A stretch of 64,000 bases of DNA from Stenotrophomonas maltophilia (GTDB lineage Bacteria > Pseudomonadota > Gammaproteobacteria > Xanthomonadales > Xanthomonadaceae): assembly GCF_900186865.1 (NCBI RefSeq), contig NZ_LT906480.1, positions 1,816,001 to 1,880,000 on the forward strand, in the 5' to 3' direction. Each line of letters starts with the position of its first letter. Position 1 is the first letter of the stretch. The notes below the pieces were generated by a model. The model saw only the letters and a list, made by a program, of their open reading frames with translations. It was not told where the DNA came from and did not search any database. The position numbers and the translations under genes are program-made. Shown here one piece after another: positions 9,654-19,318 of this stretch.

Positions 9654-10325
9654 ATGCGCATCCTCCTGGTCGAAGACGATCCTGACCTGTCCCGTGCCCT
9701 GCAATCGGGGCTGGAGCGGCAGGGCGTGGTCGCCGATGTGGTTGGTTGCCTGGCCGAAGCGGCCATCGCGCTGCGCGAACCGGTGCACCAGCTGATGCTG
9801 CTCGACCGCCAGTTGCCTGATGGCGATGGCGCTGGCTTCGTTGCCGTTGCGCGGGCCCTGCGTCCGAACCTGGCGGTGATCATGCTGACGGCCAAGGGCA
9901 CGCTGTCGGACAAGGTCGAGGGCCTGGATGTCGGCGCCGATGACTATCTGGTCAAGCCGGTGGCAATCGAGGAACTGATGGCGCGCATCCGTGCGGTCTC
10001 GCGACGGCCCTCGGCAATGGTGACACCACGCCTGCATCTGGGCCGGCTGGAGTTCGATTTCGAATCGCTGCAGGCGCAGGTCGATGGCCAGCTGCTGGCG
10101 CTGCCCCGGCGCCAGGTGCTGGTGCTGCAGGCGCTGGCGATGCGGCAGGGGCGTACCGTCACCCGCAGTGCACTGGAGGCGGCGGTGTACGGCTTCGATG
10201 ACGAGATCCAGTCCAATGCACTGGACGCGCATATCTCCAAGCTGCGCAAGGCGCTGCAACAGGCCGGGGCCGGCGTGGAGATCCATGTGATCCGCGGCGT
10301 CGGCTACCTGCTGGCGGAGGCCTGA
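9654..10325 (+). CDS. OmpR-family two-component response regulator
   Basis: A 223-residue protein. The receiver domain (1-115) has the acidic pair D8/D9, phospho-acceptor D51 (LMLLDRQLPDG), T79 and K101 (YLVKPV). The C-terminal winged helix (about 125-220) ends in HISKLRKALQQ and VIRGVGYLL, typical of OmpR/PhoB. The histidine kinase gene starts 1 bp after its stop region, so they form one operon. It is divergent from the mipA-like gene; a direct repeat in between is a likely target. The signal cannot be deduced. Confidence 0.95.
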   Translation: MRILLVEDDPDLSRALQSGLERQGVVADVVGCLAEAAIALREPVHQLMLLDRQLPDGDGAGFVAVARALRPNLAVIMLTAKGTLSDKVEGLDVGADDYLVKPVAIEELMARIRAVSRRPSAMVTPRLHLGRLEFDFESLQAQVDGQLLALPRRQVLVLQALAMRQGRTVTRSALEAAVYGFDDEIQSNALDAHISKLRKALQQAGAGVEIHVIRGVGYLLAEA

Positions 10326-10326
10326 G

Positions 10327-11670
10327 ATGGCACGCCCGATCCGTTCCATCACCCTGGGCCTGGCCTGGCGCCTGTTCCTTGCGCAGGCGTTCACCGTACT
10401 GTTCGCGGTGGTCGCGCTGATCCTGACCTGGGGTGACAAGGACACCTGGGGCATGGACATGTTCACGGCCGAGGCGGTGGCCAAGGCCGTGCACAGCGAA
10501 GGCGGCCGGTTGGAACTGGACCAGCCGCGCTGGGACAAGCTCAATGCCGGGGCCGGCGGCAACCTCTGGTTCGCGGCGGTTGATGACAGGGGCACGTGGC
10601 TGGAGCGCGGCACGATTCCTGCGGTCCACGCGCCGTTGCTGGCACGCTTGCCGACAGTGGGCGCCACCGAACTGGGTTCACTGGTGCCACCCTATCTGGA
10701 CGTGGCGCGGGTGATGATCCGCAACGAGGATGGACGCCGCATCACGGTGATGGTCGGTGGTGCTCCAAAGGGCGGGTTGCTGGATGGCGCGCTGATGGTG
10801 CTGCGCCTGATCGGCCTGTGGTTCTTCCTGCCGTTGATCGTGGTCACGCTGCTGGTGATGCCGACGGTGATCCATCGCGCGATGCGCGGCGTGCGCCGCT
10901 CCGCGCAGCAGGCCAAGGAACTGGACATCGGCCAGCCGGGCGCGCGCCTGGATGCGCAGCTGGTGTCCACCGAGGTCGCACCACTGGTGGAAGCGTTCAA
11001 CGATGCGATCGACAAGGTGCAGCAGGGCTATGCAGCGCGCGACAAGTTCCTCGCCGATGCCGCGCATGAGCTGCGCGTACCGATCGCGGTGGTGCAGGCG
11101 CGCCTGTCGCAGCTGCCGCAGGGTGAACTGAAATCGCAGTTGCTGACCGACGTCGCCCGCCTCGGCAACGTGGCTGAGCACCTGCTCGACCTGCAGCGTC
11201 TCGATCGCAATGTCGGCGCGCTGCAGCGGCTGGACCTGGCGTTGCTGGTGCGCGAGGCGGCCGCCGATCTGGCGCCGCTGGTGGTCGGCGCCGGTTATGG
11301 CTTCGAGGTGGATGCGCCGGAGTCGCCCGTGTGGATCCATGGCGACAGCCTGGCGCTGGGGCGGGTGATCGCCAACCTGGTGCACAACGCCATCGTCCAT
11401 GGCGGCGGGCGCGGCACGATCTGCGTGCGCCTCGATGCACGCGGCCTGCTGGAGGTCAGCGACCAGGGCGCCGGCATTCCGGTCGGCGACCGCGAAGCGA
11501 TCTTCGAGCCCTTCCACCGCCTGCGTGCAGCCGGCAGCGGCAGTGGCCTGGGCCTGCACCTGGTGAAGGAAATCGTGCAGCACCACGGTGGCTCGGTCAG
11601 CGTTGGCGAAGCGGCTGGCGGCGGCGCCAGCTTCAGAGTCAATTTCCACCGCGGTACCGTACGGCGCTGA
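10327..11670 (+). CDS. Membrane sensor histidine kinase
   Basis: A 447-residue protein with two membrane segments (about 12-35 and 157-178) around a periplasmic sensor of about 120 residues, then HAMP and HisKA with phospho-acceptor His near residue 247 (FLADAAHELRVPIAV). The HATPase domain has the N-box NLVHNAIVHGG, G1 DQGAGIP and G2 GSGLGLHLVKEI. In the H-box the usual E-L-R-T/N-P reads HELRVPIA, a common variant. It is the partner of the regulator encoded immediately upstream. Confidence 0.94.
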   Translation: MARPIRSITLGLAWRLFLAQAFTVLFAVVALILTWGDKDTWGMDMFTAEAVAKAVHSEGGRLELDQPRWDKLNAGAGGNLWFAAVDDRGTWLERGTIPAVHAPLLARLPTVGATELGSLVPPYLDVARVMIRNEDGRRITVMVGGAPKGGLLDGALMVLRLIGLWFFLPLIVVTLLVMPTVIHRAMRGVRRSAQQAKELDIGQPGARLDAQLVSTEVAPLVEAFNDAIDKVQQGYAARDKFLADAAHELRVPIAVVQARLSQLPQGELKSQLLTDVARLGNVAEHLLDLQRLDRNVGALQRLDLALLVREAAADLAPLVVGAGYGFEVDAPESPVWIHGDSLALGRVIANLVHNAIVHGGGRGTICVRLDARGLLEVSDQGAGIPVGDREAIFEPFHRLRAAGSGSGLGLHLVKEIVQHHGGSVSVGEAAGGGASFRVNFHRGTVRR

Positions 11671-11729
11671 CAGGCGCACGGGGAAAGGCCCGATAGGCAG
11701 CCTGCGGCCTCCAGCGGCAGGCTGGGGAA

Positions 11730-14129
11730 ATGGTTCCCGATCGATCCGCCCCGGCCCTGTTTGGCTTTGGCTGCGCTGCAGGCCTGGTGCTGGGGGCGCT
11801 GGCCTGCGTGCAGATGCCGATGTTGCTGCCGCTGTGGCTGAGTGTGCCGATGGCGATCGCCGGCGTCGGCGGCTGGCTGTTGCCCTGGCGCGGCCGTGCC
11901 TGGGCCGCGGCCCTGCTCGGCCTGGCCTGGGCAACGGTGCACGGGCACTGGGTCCTGCATGGCCAGCTGCCACCCGGCGCCCCACCGCAGGATGTGCAGG
12001 TGCGGGGCCGGGTTGCCGACCTTCCCCGGCAGGGGCCCGGCTACACGCGTTTCGTGCTGCATGTCGAAGATGCCGGCGCGCTGTCATCGCTGCGTGGCAA
12101 GCGCCTGCAGGTGACCTGGAACGATCCGTGGCGCGGATCGCCGGCGCACGAGGCGGAGGGCGGGCGCCATGCGGTTCGCGCAGGATCGCATTGGCAGTTG
12201 TCGCTGCGCGTGCGCGCGCCACGCTCGCGGATCAATCCCGGCGGCTTCGATGGCGAGCGCCACGCCGTGCTGCGGGGCATCTCTGGCAATGCCTCGGTGC
12301 GTGATCCGGCCCGTGCGCGGGAGTGGCTGCCGGCGCAGGGCCTGCAGGCCTGGCGGGAACGCAGCAGTGCAGCGATCGCCGTGCAGGTGGCACATCCTGC
12401 CGCGCGGTTCGTGCAGGCGCTGGCACTGGGCGATACCCGTGGCCTGTCCGATGCCGACTGGGAACACCTGCGCGCGCTGGGCCTGACCCATCTGGTCGCC
12501 ATCTCCGGTTTCCACGTGGGCGTGGTGGCTGGCTTCGGTGTACTGCTGTGCCGCTTGTGGTGGTGGCTGTGCCCGTTGCTGGGACGGTACTGGCCACGGC
12601 CGCAGGCCGCCGCATGGGGAGCGGCGCTGGCCGCAGCCACCTATGCCGTGGCGGCGGGTGGTGCGCTGCCGACGGTGCGCGCAGCGCTGATGATCGGGCT
12701 GGTCGCACTGGCCAGGGCCGGGCGTCGCCCGGTGGGCGCAGGGCAGGGGCTGGCGTTGGCCGCGATGGTGATGCTGTTGCCTGCGCCGCTGTCGGTGCTC
12801 TCGGCTGGATTCTGGCTGAGCTTCGGTGGCGTGCTGTGGCTGCTCTGGTGCCTGCCGAGGACGGGGCCGGAGGGAATCGGTGGCGGGCTGCGCGGGTTCC
12901 TTGCCGCGCAGGGTGTTGCCAGCCTTGGGCTGCTGCCGCTGTGCATCGCCTTGTTCGGCGGGACCGCGCGGCTGGGGCCGCTGGTCAACCTGCCGATCAT
13001 CCCGTGGTGGACAATGCTGGTTGTTCCGCTGTCGCTGCTCGGTACCGGCCTGCACGTGCTGCATGACGGCGCGGGGCGTTGGGCCTGGCGTGCCGCGGCC
13101 TGGCTGTTCGAGCTCAGCTGGGGGGCCCTGCAGCCGTTGGCGCTGCATCCGCAGGCGATGTGGTGGCTGGCCGAGGCGCCGCGCTGGGCGCTACCCGTGG
13201 CCTTGCTGGGCGTGTTCTGGTGGCTGCTGCCGCGCGGCGCCGGCGGTGGCCTGGCGGGCCTGCTGCTGTGCCTGCCGCTGCTGTGGCCGGCCCGGCATGC
13301 ACCGGCCGCGGGGGAACTGGAGCTGCTGGTGCACGATGTCGGCCAGGGCACGGCGGTGCTGGTGCGCACGGCACGGCACGCGCTCTGGTACGACGTGGGG
13401 CCGCCGACTGGCGGCGAGGGCAACGAACGCATCCTGGTCCCGGCCCTGCGCGCGCTCGGCCAGGGGCCGCCCCGGCAGGTGATGCTCAGCCATGACCACC
13501 TGGATCACACCGGCAGCCTGCCCAGCCTGCGACGGCAGTTGCCCGGGCTGCAGCTGCTGGCGCCACCGGGCAGCACCATCGGCGGCGCCACGCCCTGCCA
13601 GCAGGGGATGCGCTGGGAGTGGGACGGGGTTGATTTCCAGGTCCTGCACCCGGCGCCGGGCGGCCGGCAAGCCGAAAACGAGGACAGCTGCGTGCTGCGC
13701 ATTGCCAGCCGTCACGGCGTGGTCCTGCTGCCGGGTGACATCGGTCGACCGGCCGAGGGGGCGCTGCTGCAGGCGTACCCGCACGCGCTGAGGGCGGACG
13801 TGGTACTGGTGCCGCACCATGGCAGCGGCGGCAGCTCCAGTGCGCCGTGGGTTGCGGCGGTGGCGCCGCGGCTGGCGGTGGTCTCGGCCGGGCACCGGAA
13901 CCGCTTCGGCCACCCGCGCCGGGAGGTGGTCCAGCGCTGGCAGGCGCAAGGCGCGGAGGTGCTGGCCACGGCCGACTCCGGGGCGATCCGCGTATGGCTT
14001 GGCGCACAAGGCCTGCAGCTGCGTGAACAGCGCATCCATGCATCCCGGTGGTGGGATGCCGCTGGGCGGGCGCGGTCGGCTGCTATCCTATCGCCGATCG
14101 AACAAGCGGCCGTTGGGCCGGAGGGTTGA
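11730..14129 (+). CDS. comEC: ComEC/Rec2 DNA-uptake channel
   Basis: A 799-residue inner-membrane protein that carries single-stranded DNA into the cytoplasm during natural transformation. It has an N-terminal DUF4131 region, a polytopic competence domain with the signature GLTHLVAISGFHVGVVAG (about residues 250-268) and many helices to about residue 520, then a metallo-beta-lactamase-like domain with HDVGQGTAVLV, the metal site SHDHLDHTG and LVPHHGSGG. It is followed after 3 bp by a GTG-started exbB-like gene, so it is the first gene of the long envelope operon. The start at 11730 is the first reasonable ATG after the kinase gene; no strong ribosome site is seen, so the N-terminus is less certain. 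Confidence 0.95.
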   Translation: MVPDRSAPALFGFGCAAGLVLGALACVQMPMLLPLWLSVPMAIAGVGGWLLPWRGRAWAAALLGLAWATVHGHWVLHGQLPPGAPPQDVQVRGRVADLPRQGPGYTRFVLHVEDAGALSSLRGKRLQVTWNDPWRGSPAHEAEGGRHAVRAGSHWQLSLRVRAPRSRINPGGFDGERHAVLRGISGNASVRDPARAREWLPAQGLQAWRERSSAAIAVQVAHPAARFVQALALGDTRGLSDADWEHLRALGLTHLVAISGFHVGVVAGFGVLLCRLWWWLCPLLGRYWPRPQAAAWGAALAAATYAVAAGGALPTVRAALMIGLVALARAGRRPVGAGQGLALAAMVMLLPAPLSVLSAGFWLSFGGVLWLLWCLPRTGPEGIGGGLRGFLAAQGVASLGLLPLCIALFGGTARLGPLVNLPIIPWWTMLVVPLSLLGTGLHVLHDGAGRWAWRAAAWLFELSWGALQPLALHPQAMWWLAEAPRWALPVALLGVFWWLLPRGAGGGLAGLLLCLPLLWPARHAPAAGELELLVHDVGQGTAVLVRTARHALWYDVGPPTGGEGNERILVPALRALGQGPPRQVMLSHDHLDHTGSLPSLRRQLPGLQLLAPPGSTIGGATPCQQGMRWEWDGVDFQVLHPAPGGRQAENEDSCVLRIASRHGVVLLPGDIGRPAEGALLQAYPHALRADVVLVPHHGSGGSSSAPWVAAVAPRLAVVSAGHRNRFGHPRREVVQRWQAQGAEVLATADSGAIRVWLGAQGLQLREQRIHASRWWDAAGRARSAAILSPIEQAAVGPEG

Positions 14130-14132
14130 AAC

Positions 14133-14795
14133 GTGTGGGAACTGGTCAAGGCCGGTGGCTGGCCGATGGTGCCGCTGCTGCTGTTGGGCGTACTGGCTTT
14201 GGCGATCATCCTGGAGCGTTTCTGGTCCCTTCGGCGGACTGAAGTGCTGCCGCCCGGCCTCGGCCAGGAAGTGCGCAACTGGGCCGCTCGCGGCAAGCTC
14301 GACCCGGCCCACCTGCAGACCCTGCGGGCGAATTCGCCGCTGGGCGCGCTGCTGGCTGCCGCACTGGAAGCCCGCAACCGCCCGCGCGACCAGATCCGCG
14401 AGCGCATCGAAGACACCGGCCGCCACCTGGTGCACCGCATGGAGCGATTCCTGAACGCACTGGGCACCATTGCCTCGGCCGGCCCGCTGCTGGGCCTGCT
14501 CGGCACGGTGATCGGCATGATCCAGATGTTCCTGGGCATCCTCGACCACGGCGTGGGCGACGTGAACCAGCTGGCCGGCGGCATCGGCAAGGCGCTGGTG
14601 TGCACCGCCACCGGCATGATCGTGGCGATTCCGGCGCTGATGTTCCATCGCTACTTCAAGGGCCGCATCCACGGCTACGTGGTGGAGATGGAGCAGGAAG
14701 CCAGCGCCCTGCTGGATACGCTCGACGGCCGCCCCGGGGTGATGAACCCGGCCCCGGCCGCGCGCCAGTCCGGCGCCGCCACGGCGAAGGCCTGA
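14133..14795 (+). CDS. exbB: ExbB/TolQ/MotA-family proton channel protein
   Basis: A 220-residue protein with a GTG start at 14133, preceded by GGAGGG 7 bases upstream. It has three membrane segments (about residues 10-28, 108-130 and 152-175). The conserved region GTIASAGPLLGLLGTVIGMIQ and GGIGKALVCTATGMIVAIPA is the ExbB/TolQ signature. With the ExbD-like protein encoded next, it should form a proton-driven stator. The location between comEC and msbA is conserved in Xanthomonadaceae, and the partner powered by this motor is not encoded here; no tonB is adjacent. Confidence 0.93.
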   Translation: MWELVKAGGWPMVPLLLLGVLALAIILERFWSLRRTEVLPPGLGQEVRNWAARGKLDPAHLQTLRANSPLGALLAAALEARNRPRDQIRERIEDTGRHLVHRMERFLNALGTIASAGPLLGLLGTVIGMIQMFLGILDHGVGDVNQLAGGIGKALVCTATGMIVAIPALMFHRYFKGRIHGYVVEMEQEASALLDTLDGRPGVMNPAPAARQSGAATAKA

Positions 14796-14798
14796 TCG

Positions 14799-15221
14799 AT
14801 GCGTATCGGCAACGACCGATCCCAGGATGAGCCGCATATCGACCTGGTGCCGCTGATCGACGTCATCCTGGTGCTGATCATCTTCTTCGTGGTCACCACC
14901 ACCTTCGACGCGCGTTCGACGCTGCAGGTGCAGTTGCCGACCGCAAGCCAGCAGCAGACCAACGAGCCGCCGCGCTCGCTCAGCGTGCTGATCAACGCCG
15001 AAGGCCGTTACTTCATCAACGACCAGGAAGTGCTGCGCAGCGACGTAGAGTCGGTCAAGCAGACCATCGCCGCCGTGGCCGGCAGCGATCGCGAGCAGAC
15101 CGTGCTGCTGCGTGCCGACGCACGCACTCCCTACCAGGCCGTGGTGACCGCGCAGGACGCGCTGGGTCAGCTCGGCTTCCGCCGTATTGCCATTGCAACA
15201 GCACCCGAGGTGCGTCCATGA
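14799..15221 (+). CDS. exbD: ExbD/TolR-family biopolymer transport protein
   Basis: A 140-residue protein with one N-terminal membrane helix carrying the essential Asp (LVPLIDVILVLIIFFVV) and a periplasmic domain. It starts 3 bp after exbB and overlaps msbA by 4 bp (ATGA), so translation is coupled. Confidence 0.94.
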   Translation: MRIGNDRSQDEPHIDLVPLIDVILVLIIFFVVTTTFDARSTLQVQLPTASQQQTNEPPRSLSVLINAEGRYFINDQEVLRSDVESVKQTIAAVAGSDREQTVLLRADARTPYQAVVTAQDALGQLGFRRIAIATAPEVRP

Positions 15222-16966
15222 GTTCCAATCACGCGCCGGTGTGGCCGATCTACAAACGTCTGCTGGGGTACACCCGCGCCTACTGGGTGTTCATGGTGGC
15301 CGCGGTCATCGCCATGGTGGTCGAAGCCCTGGCGGGCTACCACTTCACCAAGTTGATGGAGCCGCTGGTCAACCGCGGTTTCGTCAACCCGGAACCGCGC
15401 ATGGCGGTGATCCTGCCGCTGACCATCCTGGGCCTGTTCCTGATGCGCAGCGTCGCCACCTGGGTGAGCGACTACGCGCTGGCCAAGACCGGCCGCAGTG
15501 TGGTGCGCGACCTGCGCGAACAGGTGCTGGCCAAGTACCTGCACCTGCCGTCCTCGCATTTTGATACCGAAGCGACGCCGGTGATGGTCAGCCGCCTGAA
15601 CTTCGATACCGAACAGGTCACCCAGGCCAGTGCCGACGCACTCAAGACCGTGGTGGCCGACACCCTGACCATCATCGCCATGCTGGCGGTAATGCTGCAG
15701 ATGAGCGTGAAGGTCACCGTGGCGATGCTGGTGGTGGTACCGCTGATCGGCGTGATCGTGTCCTACGTGGGCAAGCGCTACCGCCGCATCAGCCGTGGCA
15801 TCCAGGATGGCATGGGTTCGATGGCGCAGACCGCCGAACAGTCGCTGGCGGCGCAGCAGGAAGTGAAGGTGCACGGCACCCAGCAGCATGAGATCTCGCG
15901 CTACTCGCGCCTGGCCAACCGCATGCTGTCGCTGAACATGAAGGTGGAAGTCACCCGTGCGGCGGCGTCCAGCGTGGTGCAGTTCCTGGCAGCACTGGCG
16001 CTGGCGGTGATCGTCTGGGTATCGACGCGCGAAGCGCTGGCCGGCCGCCTCAACGCCGGCCAGTTCATGGGCCTGATGACCTCGATGATGGCCATCATTC
16101 CTTCGCTGCGCCGCCTGACCAGCGTGCAGACCTCGATCTCGCGTGGCGTGGCCGCCGCAGAGCGCCTGTTCGGCATCCTCGACATGCAGGTCGAGCGTGA
16201 CGAGGGCCGCAACAACGTGCAGCGCGTGCGCGGCGAGCTGGCCTTCGACCACGTCATGCTGCGCTATCGCGAGGACAGCGGCATTGCTCTGGACGACATC
16301 AGTTTCGTGGCGAAGCCGGGTACGGTCACCGCCATCGTGGGTCGTTCCGGCAGTGGCAAGACCAGCCTGATCCGGCTGGTGCCGCGCTTCTATGAGCCCA
16401 GCGGTGGTGTGATCACCCTCGATGGCGTCGCGCTGGATGACTATCCGTTGGCCGACCTGCGTCGGCAGGTGGCGATGGTCGGGCAGAAGGTCATGCTGTT
16501 CGATGACACCATCGCGGCCAACATCGCCTATGGCATGGAAGCGAGCGAGGAACAGATCCGTGCGGCGGCCGAAGCGGCCAATGCGTGGGAGTTCATCGCG
16601 CGCATGCCGCAGCAGCTGCAGACCCCGGTCGGCGAGAACGGCGCGCTGCTGTCCGGCGGCCAGCGCCAGCGCCTGGCGATCGCCCGCGCGATCCTGCGTG
16701 ACGCGCCGATCCTGATCCTCGACGAAGCCACTGCCGCGCTGGACAACGAATCCGAGCGACTGGTGCAGGATGCGCTGCAGCGCCTGATGCCCGAACGCAC
16801 CACGCTGGTCATCGCGCACCGCCTGTCGACCATCGAGCATGCCGATCAGGTGCTGGTGATGGACCACGGCCGCATCGTTGAACGGGGTACCCACAAGGAG
16901 CTGCTTGCCATGGGTGGCCTGTACCAGCATCTGCACAGCATGCAGTTCCGCGAAAGGCAGGACTGA
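15218..16966 (+). CDS. msbA: Lipid A flippase MsbA (ABC exporter)
   Basis: A 582-residue half-transporter: six membrane helices (about 20-300) fused to an ATPase. Visible motifs are Walker [11 protein letters not shown]-loop [11 protein letters not shown], signature [14 protein letters not shown], Walker [13 protein letters not shown] and H-loop [13 protein letters not shown]. It flips core-lipid A across the inner membrane. It overlaps exbD by 4 bp and lpxK by 1 bp (TGATG), the classical msbA-lpxK pairing. Confidence 0.97.
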   Translation: MSSNHAPVWPIYKRLLGYTRAYWVFMVAAVIAMVVEALAGYHFTKLMEPLVNRGFVNPEPRMAVILPLTILGLFLMRSVATWVSDYALAKTGRSVVRDLREQVLAKYLHLPSSHFDTEATPVMVSRLNFDTEQVTQASADALKTVVADTLTIIAMLAVMLQMSVKVTVAMLVVVPLIGVIVSYVGKRYRRISRGIQDGMGSMAQTAEQSLAAQQEVKVHGTQQHEISRYSRLANRMLSLNMKVEVTRAAASSVVQFLAALALAVIVWVSTREALAGRLNAGQFMGLMTSMMAIIPSLRRLTSVQTSISRGVAAAERLFGILDMQVERDEGRNNVQRVRGELAFDHVMLRYREDSGIALDDISFVAKPGTVTAIVGRSGSGKTSLIRLVPRFYEPSGGVITLDGVALDDYPLADLRRQVAMVGQKVMLFDDTIAANIAYGMEASEEQIRAAAEAANAWEFIARMPQQLQTPVGENGALLSGGQRQRLAIARAILRDAPILILDEATAALDNESERLVQDALQRLMPERTTLVIAHRLSTIEHADQVLVMDHGRIVERGTHKELLAMGGLYQHLHSMQFRERQD

Positions 16967-17985
16967 TGGCTGGCAAGGGTACCCAGACCCCGCCGTACTG
17001 GTACGACGGCAGCCCGGTTCCGTGGGCGATGCGCCTGCTGGCGCCGCTGTATGCCGGCGTCACCGCGCTGCGCCGCCGTGCCTACCGGCGTGGATGGCGC
17101 AAGCGCTACGCGCTGCCGGTGCCGGTCATCGTGGTTGGCAACATCACCGCCGGCGGCACCGGCAAGACGCCGCTGACCATCGCCCTGGTCGAGCGCCTGC
17201 GTGCGGCCGGCTGGAAGCCGGGCGTCGCCAGCCGTGGCTATGGCCGTGAAGACGCTGACAAGCCGCTGTGGGTGCAGGCCGACACGCCGACCGCCAAGGG
17301 CGGTGACGAACCGGTGCTGATCGCCTGGAAGACCGGCGTGCCGGTGCGCGTGGACGCCGACCGCGTGGCCGCAGGCAGGGCACTGATCCAGGCCGGCTGC
17401 GATGTGATCGTCTGCGATGACGGCCTGCAGCACTACCGGCTGGCGCGCGACATCGAGATCGAAGTGGTCGATGCCCAGCGGCGCTACGGCAACGGCCGGA
17501 TGATTCCCGCCGGACCGCTGCGCGAGCCTGTCAGCCGTGCCGGCGAATGCGATTTCCGCGTGGTCAACCTGGGCCAGGCCGATGAGGAAAGCGCGGCACA
17601 GGCCTGCGGTTTCGGCCAGTGGCCGATGGCCCTGCACATCGACAGTGCACAGCCGCTGGCCGGTGGCCGCGCGCGCCCGTTGTCGTACTTCAAGGGTCAG
17701 CGTGTTCATGCGGTGGCCGGTATCGCCCATCCGCAGCGCTTCTTCGACATGCTGCGCGCGCGTGGCATCGGCGTGGTGCCGCACGCCTTTGCCGACCACC
17801 AGGCCTACCAGCCGCAGGACCTGTCGTTCGGCAGCCAGCTGCCGGTGCTGATGACCGAGAAGGATGCGGTGAAATGCCGCGCGTTCGGCAACGATTGGCA
17901 TTACGCGGTGCCGTTGCGTGCCGAGCTGCCTGCCGCGTTCTGGGTGGCGCTGACCGACCGCCTGGACAAGCTGCGACCGAACTGA
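16966..17985 (+). CDS. lpxK: Tetraacyldisaccharide 4'-kinase LpxK
   Basis: A 339-residue inner-membrane-associated kinase that phosphorylates the lipid A precursor. It has an N-terminal amphipathic/membrane stretch (about 20-40), the P-loop [18 protein letters not shown] (about 50-67) and the family motifs [14 protein letters not shown] and [13 protein letters not shown]. It overlaps msbA by one base. Confidence 0.97.
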   Translation: MAGKGTQTPPYWYDGSPVPWAMRLLAPLYAGVTALRRRAYRRGWRKRYALPVPVIVVGNITAGGTGKTPLTIALVERLRAAGWKPGVASRGYGREDADKPLWVQADTPTAKGGDEPVLIAWKTGVPVRVDADRVAAGRALIQAGCDVIVCDDGLQHYRLARDIEIEVVDAQRRYGNGRMIPAGPLREPVSRAGECDFRVVNLGQADEESAAQACGFGQWPMALHIDSAQPLAGGRARPLSYFKGQRVHAVAGIAHPQRFFDMLRARGIGVVPHAFADHQAYQPQDLSFGSQLPVLMTEKDAVKCRAFGNDWHYAVPLRAELPAAFWVALTDRLDKLRPN

Positions 17986-18059
17986 GCGGCGCGGCGGCGC
18001 TTGCATTCATGCGCCGCCGGCCGCATCCCCGTTGTAACGAGCCTGCCGAGTATTGCTCC

Positions 18060-18833
18060 ATGACCGAATTCGTCGTCGCCATTCCGGCCCGCTATGCCGC
18101 CTCGCGGCTGCCGGGCAAGCCGCTACGCCTGCTGGGTGGTGAGCCGCTGGTGCTGCACGTGGCGCGCCGCGCGCTGCAGGCCGGCGCTGGCGAGGTCTGG
18201 GTTGCTACCGACGATCAACGCATCGCCGACGCGCTGTCCGGGCTGGCCGAGGTGAAGGTGGCCATGACCGCCACCTCGCATGCCTCCGGTACCGACCGCC
18301 TGGCCGAGTGCGCGCGCATCGCCGGCTGGGCCGACGACACCGTAGTGGTCAACCTGCAGGGTGATGAACCGTTCGCGCCGGCTGCGGGAATCCGTGCGGT
18401 GGCCCAGGCGCTGGTTGAAGGCAATGCGCCGATGTCGACCCTGGCGACCACCGTGGAGGATGCAGAAACCCTGTTCGATCCGAACGTGGTCAAGCTGGTG
18501 CGCAACGTGCGCAACGAGGCGATGTACTTCAGCCGCGCACCGATCGCCTGGCACCGAGAGGGTTTCGCGCGCAGCCGCGACACGCTGCCGGAAGGGCACG
18601 CCTGGCTGCGCCACATCGGCATCTACGGCTACCGCGCCGGTTTCCTGCAGCAGTTCGCGGCGATGCCCCCGGGCCGGCTGGAGCAGGTCGAATCGCTGGA
18701 GCAGCTGCGCGTGCTCGAGTCCGGCTACCCGATCAGCGTGGCGATCTCGCCTGAACCATTCCCGGCGGGCATCGACACGCCCGAGGACCTGGAGCGCGCC
18801 GAAGCACTGCTGCAGACGTTGGCTGCCCGATGA
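18060..18833 (+). CDS. kdsB: 3-deoxy-manno-octulosonate cytidylyltransferase KdsB
   Basis: A 257-residue cytosolic enzyme that makes CMP-KDO for the inner core. Signatures are [18 protein letters not shown] at the N-terminus, [16 protein letters not shown] and YFSRAPI. The start at 18060 is the ATG that restores the family N-terminus; the frame continues upstream inside lpxK. There is a 74-bp gap after lpxK, and the gene overlaps the phosphatase gene by 4 bp. Confidence 0.97.
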   Translation: MTEFVVAIPARYAASRLPGKPLRLLGGEPLVLHVARRALQAGAGEVWVATDDQRIADALSGLAEVKVAMTATSHASGTDRLAECARIAGWADDTVVVNLQGDEPFAPAAGIRAVAQALVEGNAPMSTLATTVEDAETLFDPNVVKLVRNVRNEAMYFSRAPIAWHREGFARSRDTLPEGHAWLRHIGIYGYRAGFLQQFAAMPPGRLEQVESLEQLRVLESGYPISVAISPEPFPAGIDTPEDLERAEALLQTLAAR

Positions 18834-19318
18834 AGCTGCTGGTCGTCTGCCTCGGCAACATCTGCCGTTCGCCGATGGCCGAAGGCGCGCTCCGCGCACG
18901 CCTGGACGCTTCGCCACTGGCGGGGCGCGTGCAGGTGGATTCGGCCGGCACCGGTGACTGGCATGTGGGCGAGCCGCCGGACCGGCGTGCGATCGCCTGC
19001 GCGGCCGGGCACGGCGTGGACATCGGCGGCCTGCGTGCGCGCCAGCTGCACGCCGCTGATTTCGACCGCTTCGACTGGATCCTGTGCGCCGACGAGGCGA
19101 ACCTGCGGGACGCGGGACGCTTGGTGGCACCCGCCCAGCGTGAGCGGCTGGCGCTGTACCTGCCCTGGTCGGGCGGGGAGGGGCAGGCGGCCATCCCGGA
19201 TCCTTACACCGGCGGCAGCGATCACTTCGAACAGGTCTGGTCGCTGGTCGACAATGCTGCAAAACGTGCAGTGGCACGACTGTTGCATGACGCCGACTCC
19301 GGCATAATCGGGCCATGA
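18830..19318 (+). CDS. Low-molecular-weight protein-tyrosine phosphatase
   Basis: A 162-residue protein with the P-loop [13 protein letters not shown]: catalytic C7, second C12, R13, in the CX5R pattern. The general-acid loop is IPDPYTGG near residue 122. ATGA overlaps at both ends with kdsB and the NHL protein indicate coupled translation. Such phosphatases often counteract BY-kinases in polysaccharide export, but no kinase is nearby. Confidence 0.95.
   Translation: MKLLVVCLGNICRSPMAEGALRARLDASPLAGRVQVDSAGTGDWHVGEPPDRRAIACAAGHGVDIGGLRARQLHAADFDRFDWILCADEANLRDAGRLVAPAQRERLALYLPWSGGEGQAAIPDPYTGGSDHFEQVWSLVDNAAKRAVARLLHDADSGIIGP

Noticed and set aside
15167..16936. A long open frame antisense to msbA.
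   Set aside because: msbA has all ABC motifs; the antisense frame has no recognisable fold and low-complexity His/Gln/Arg content.
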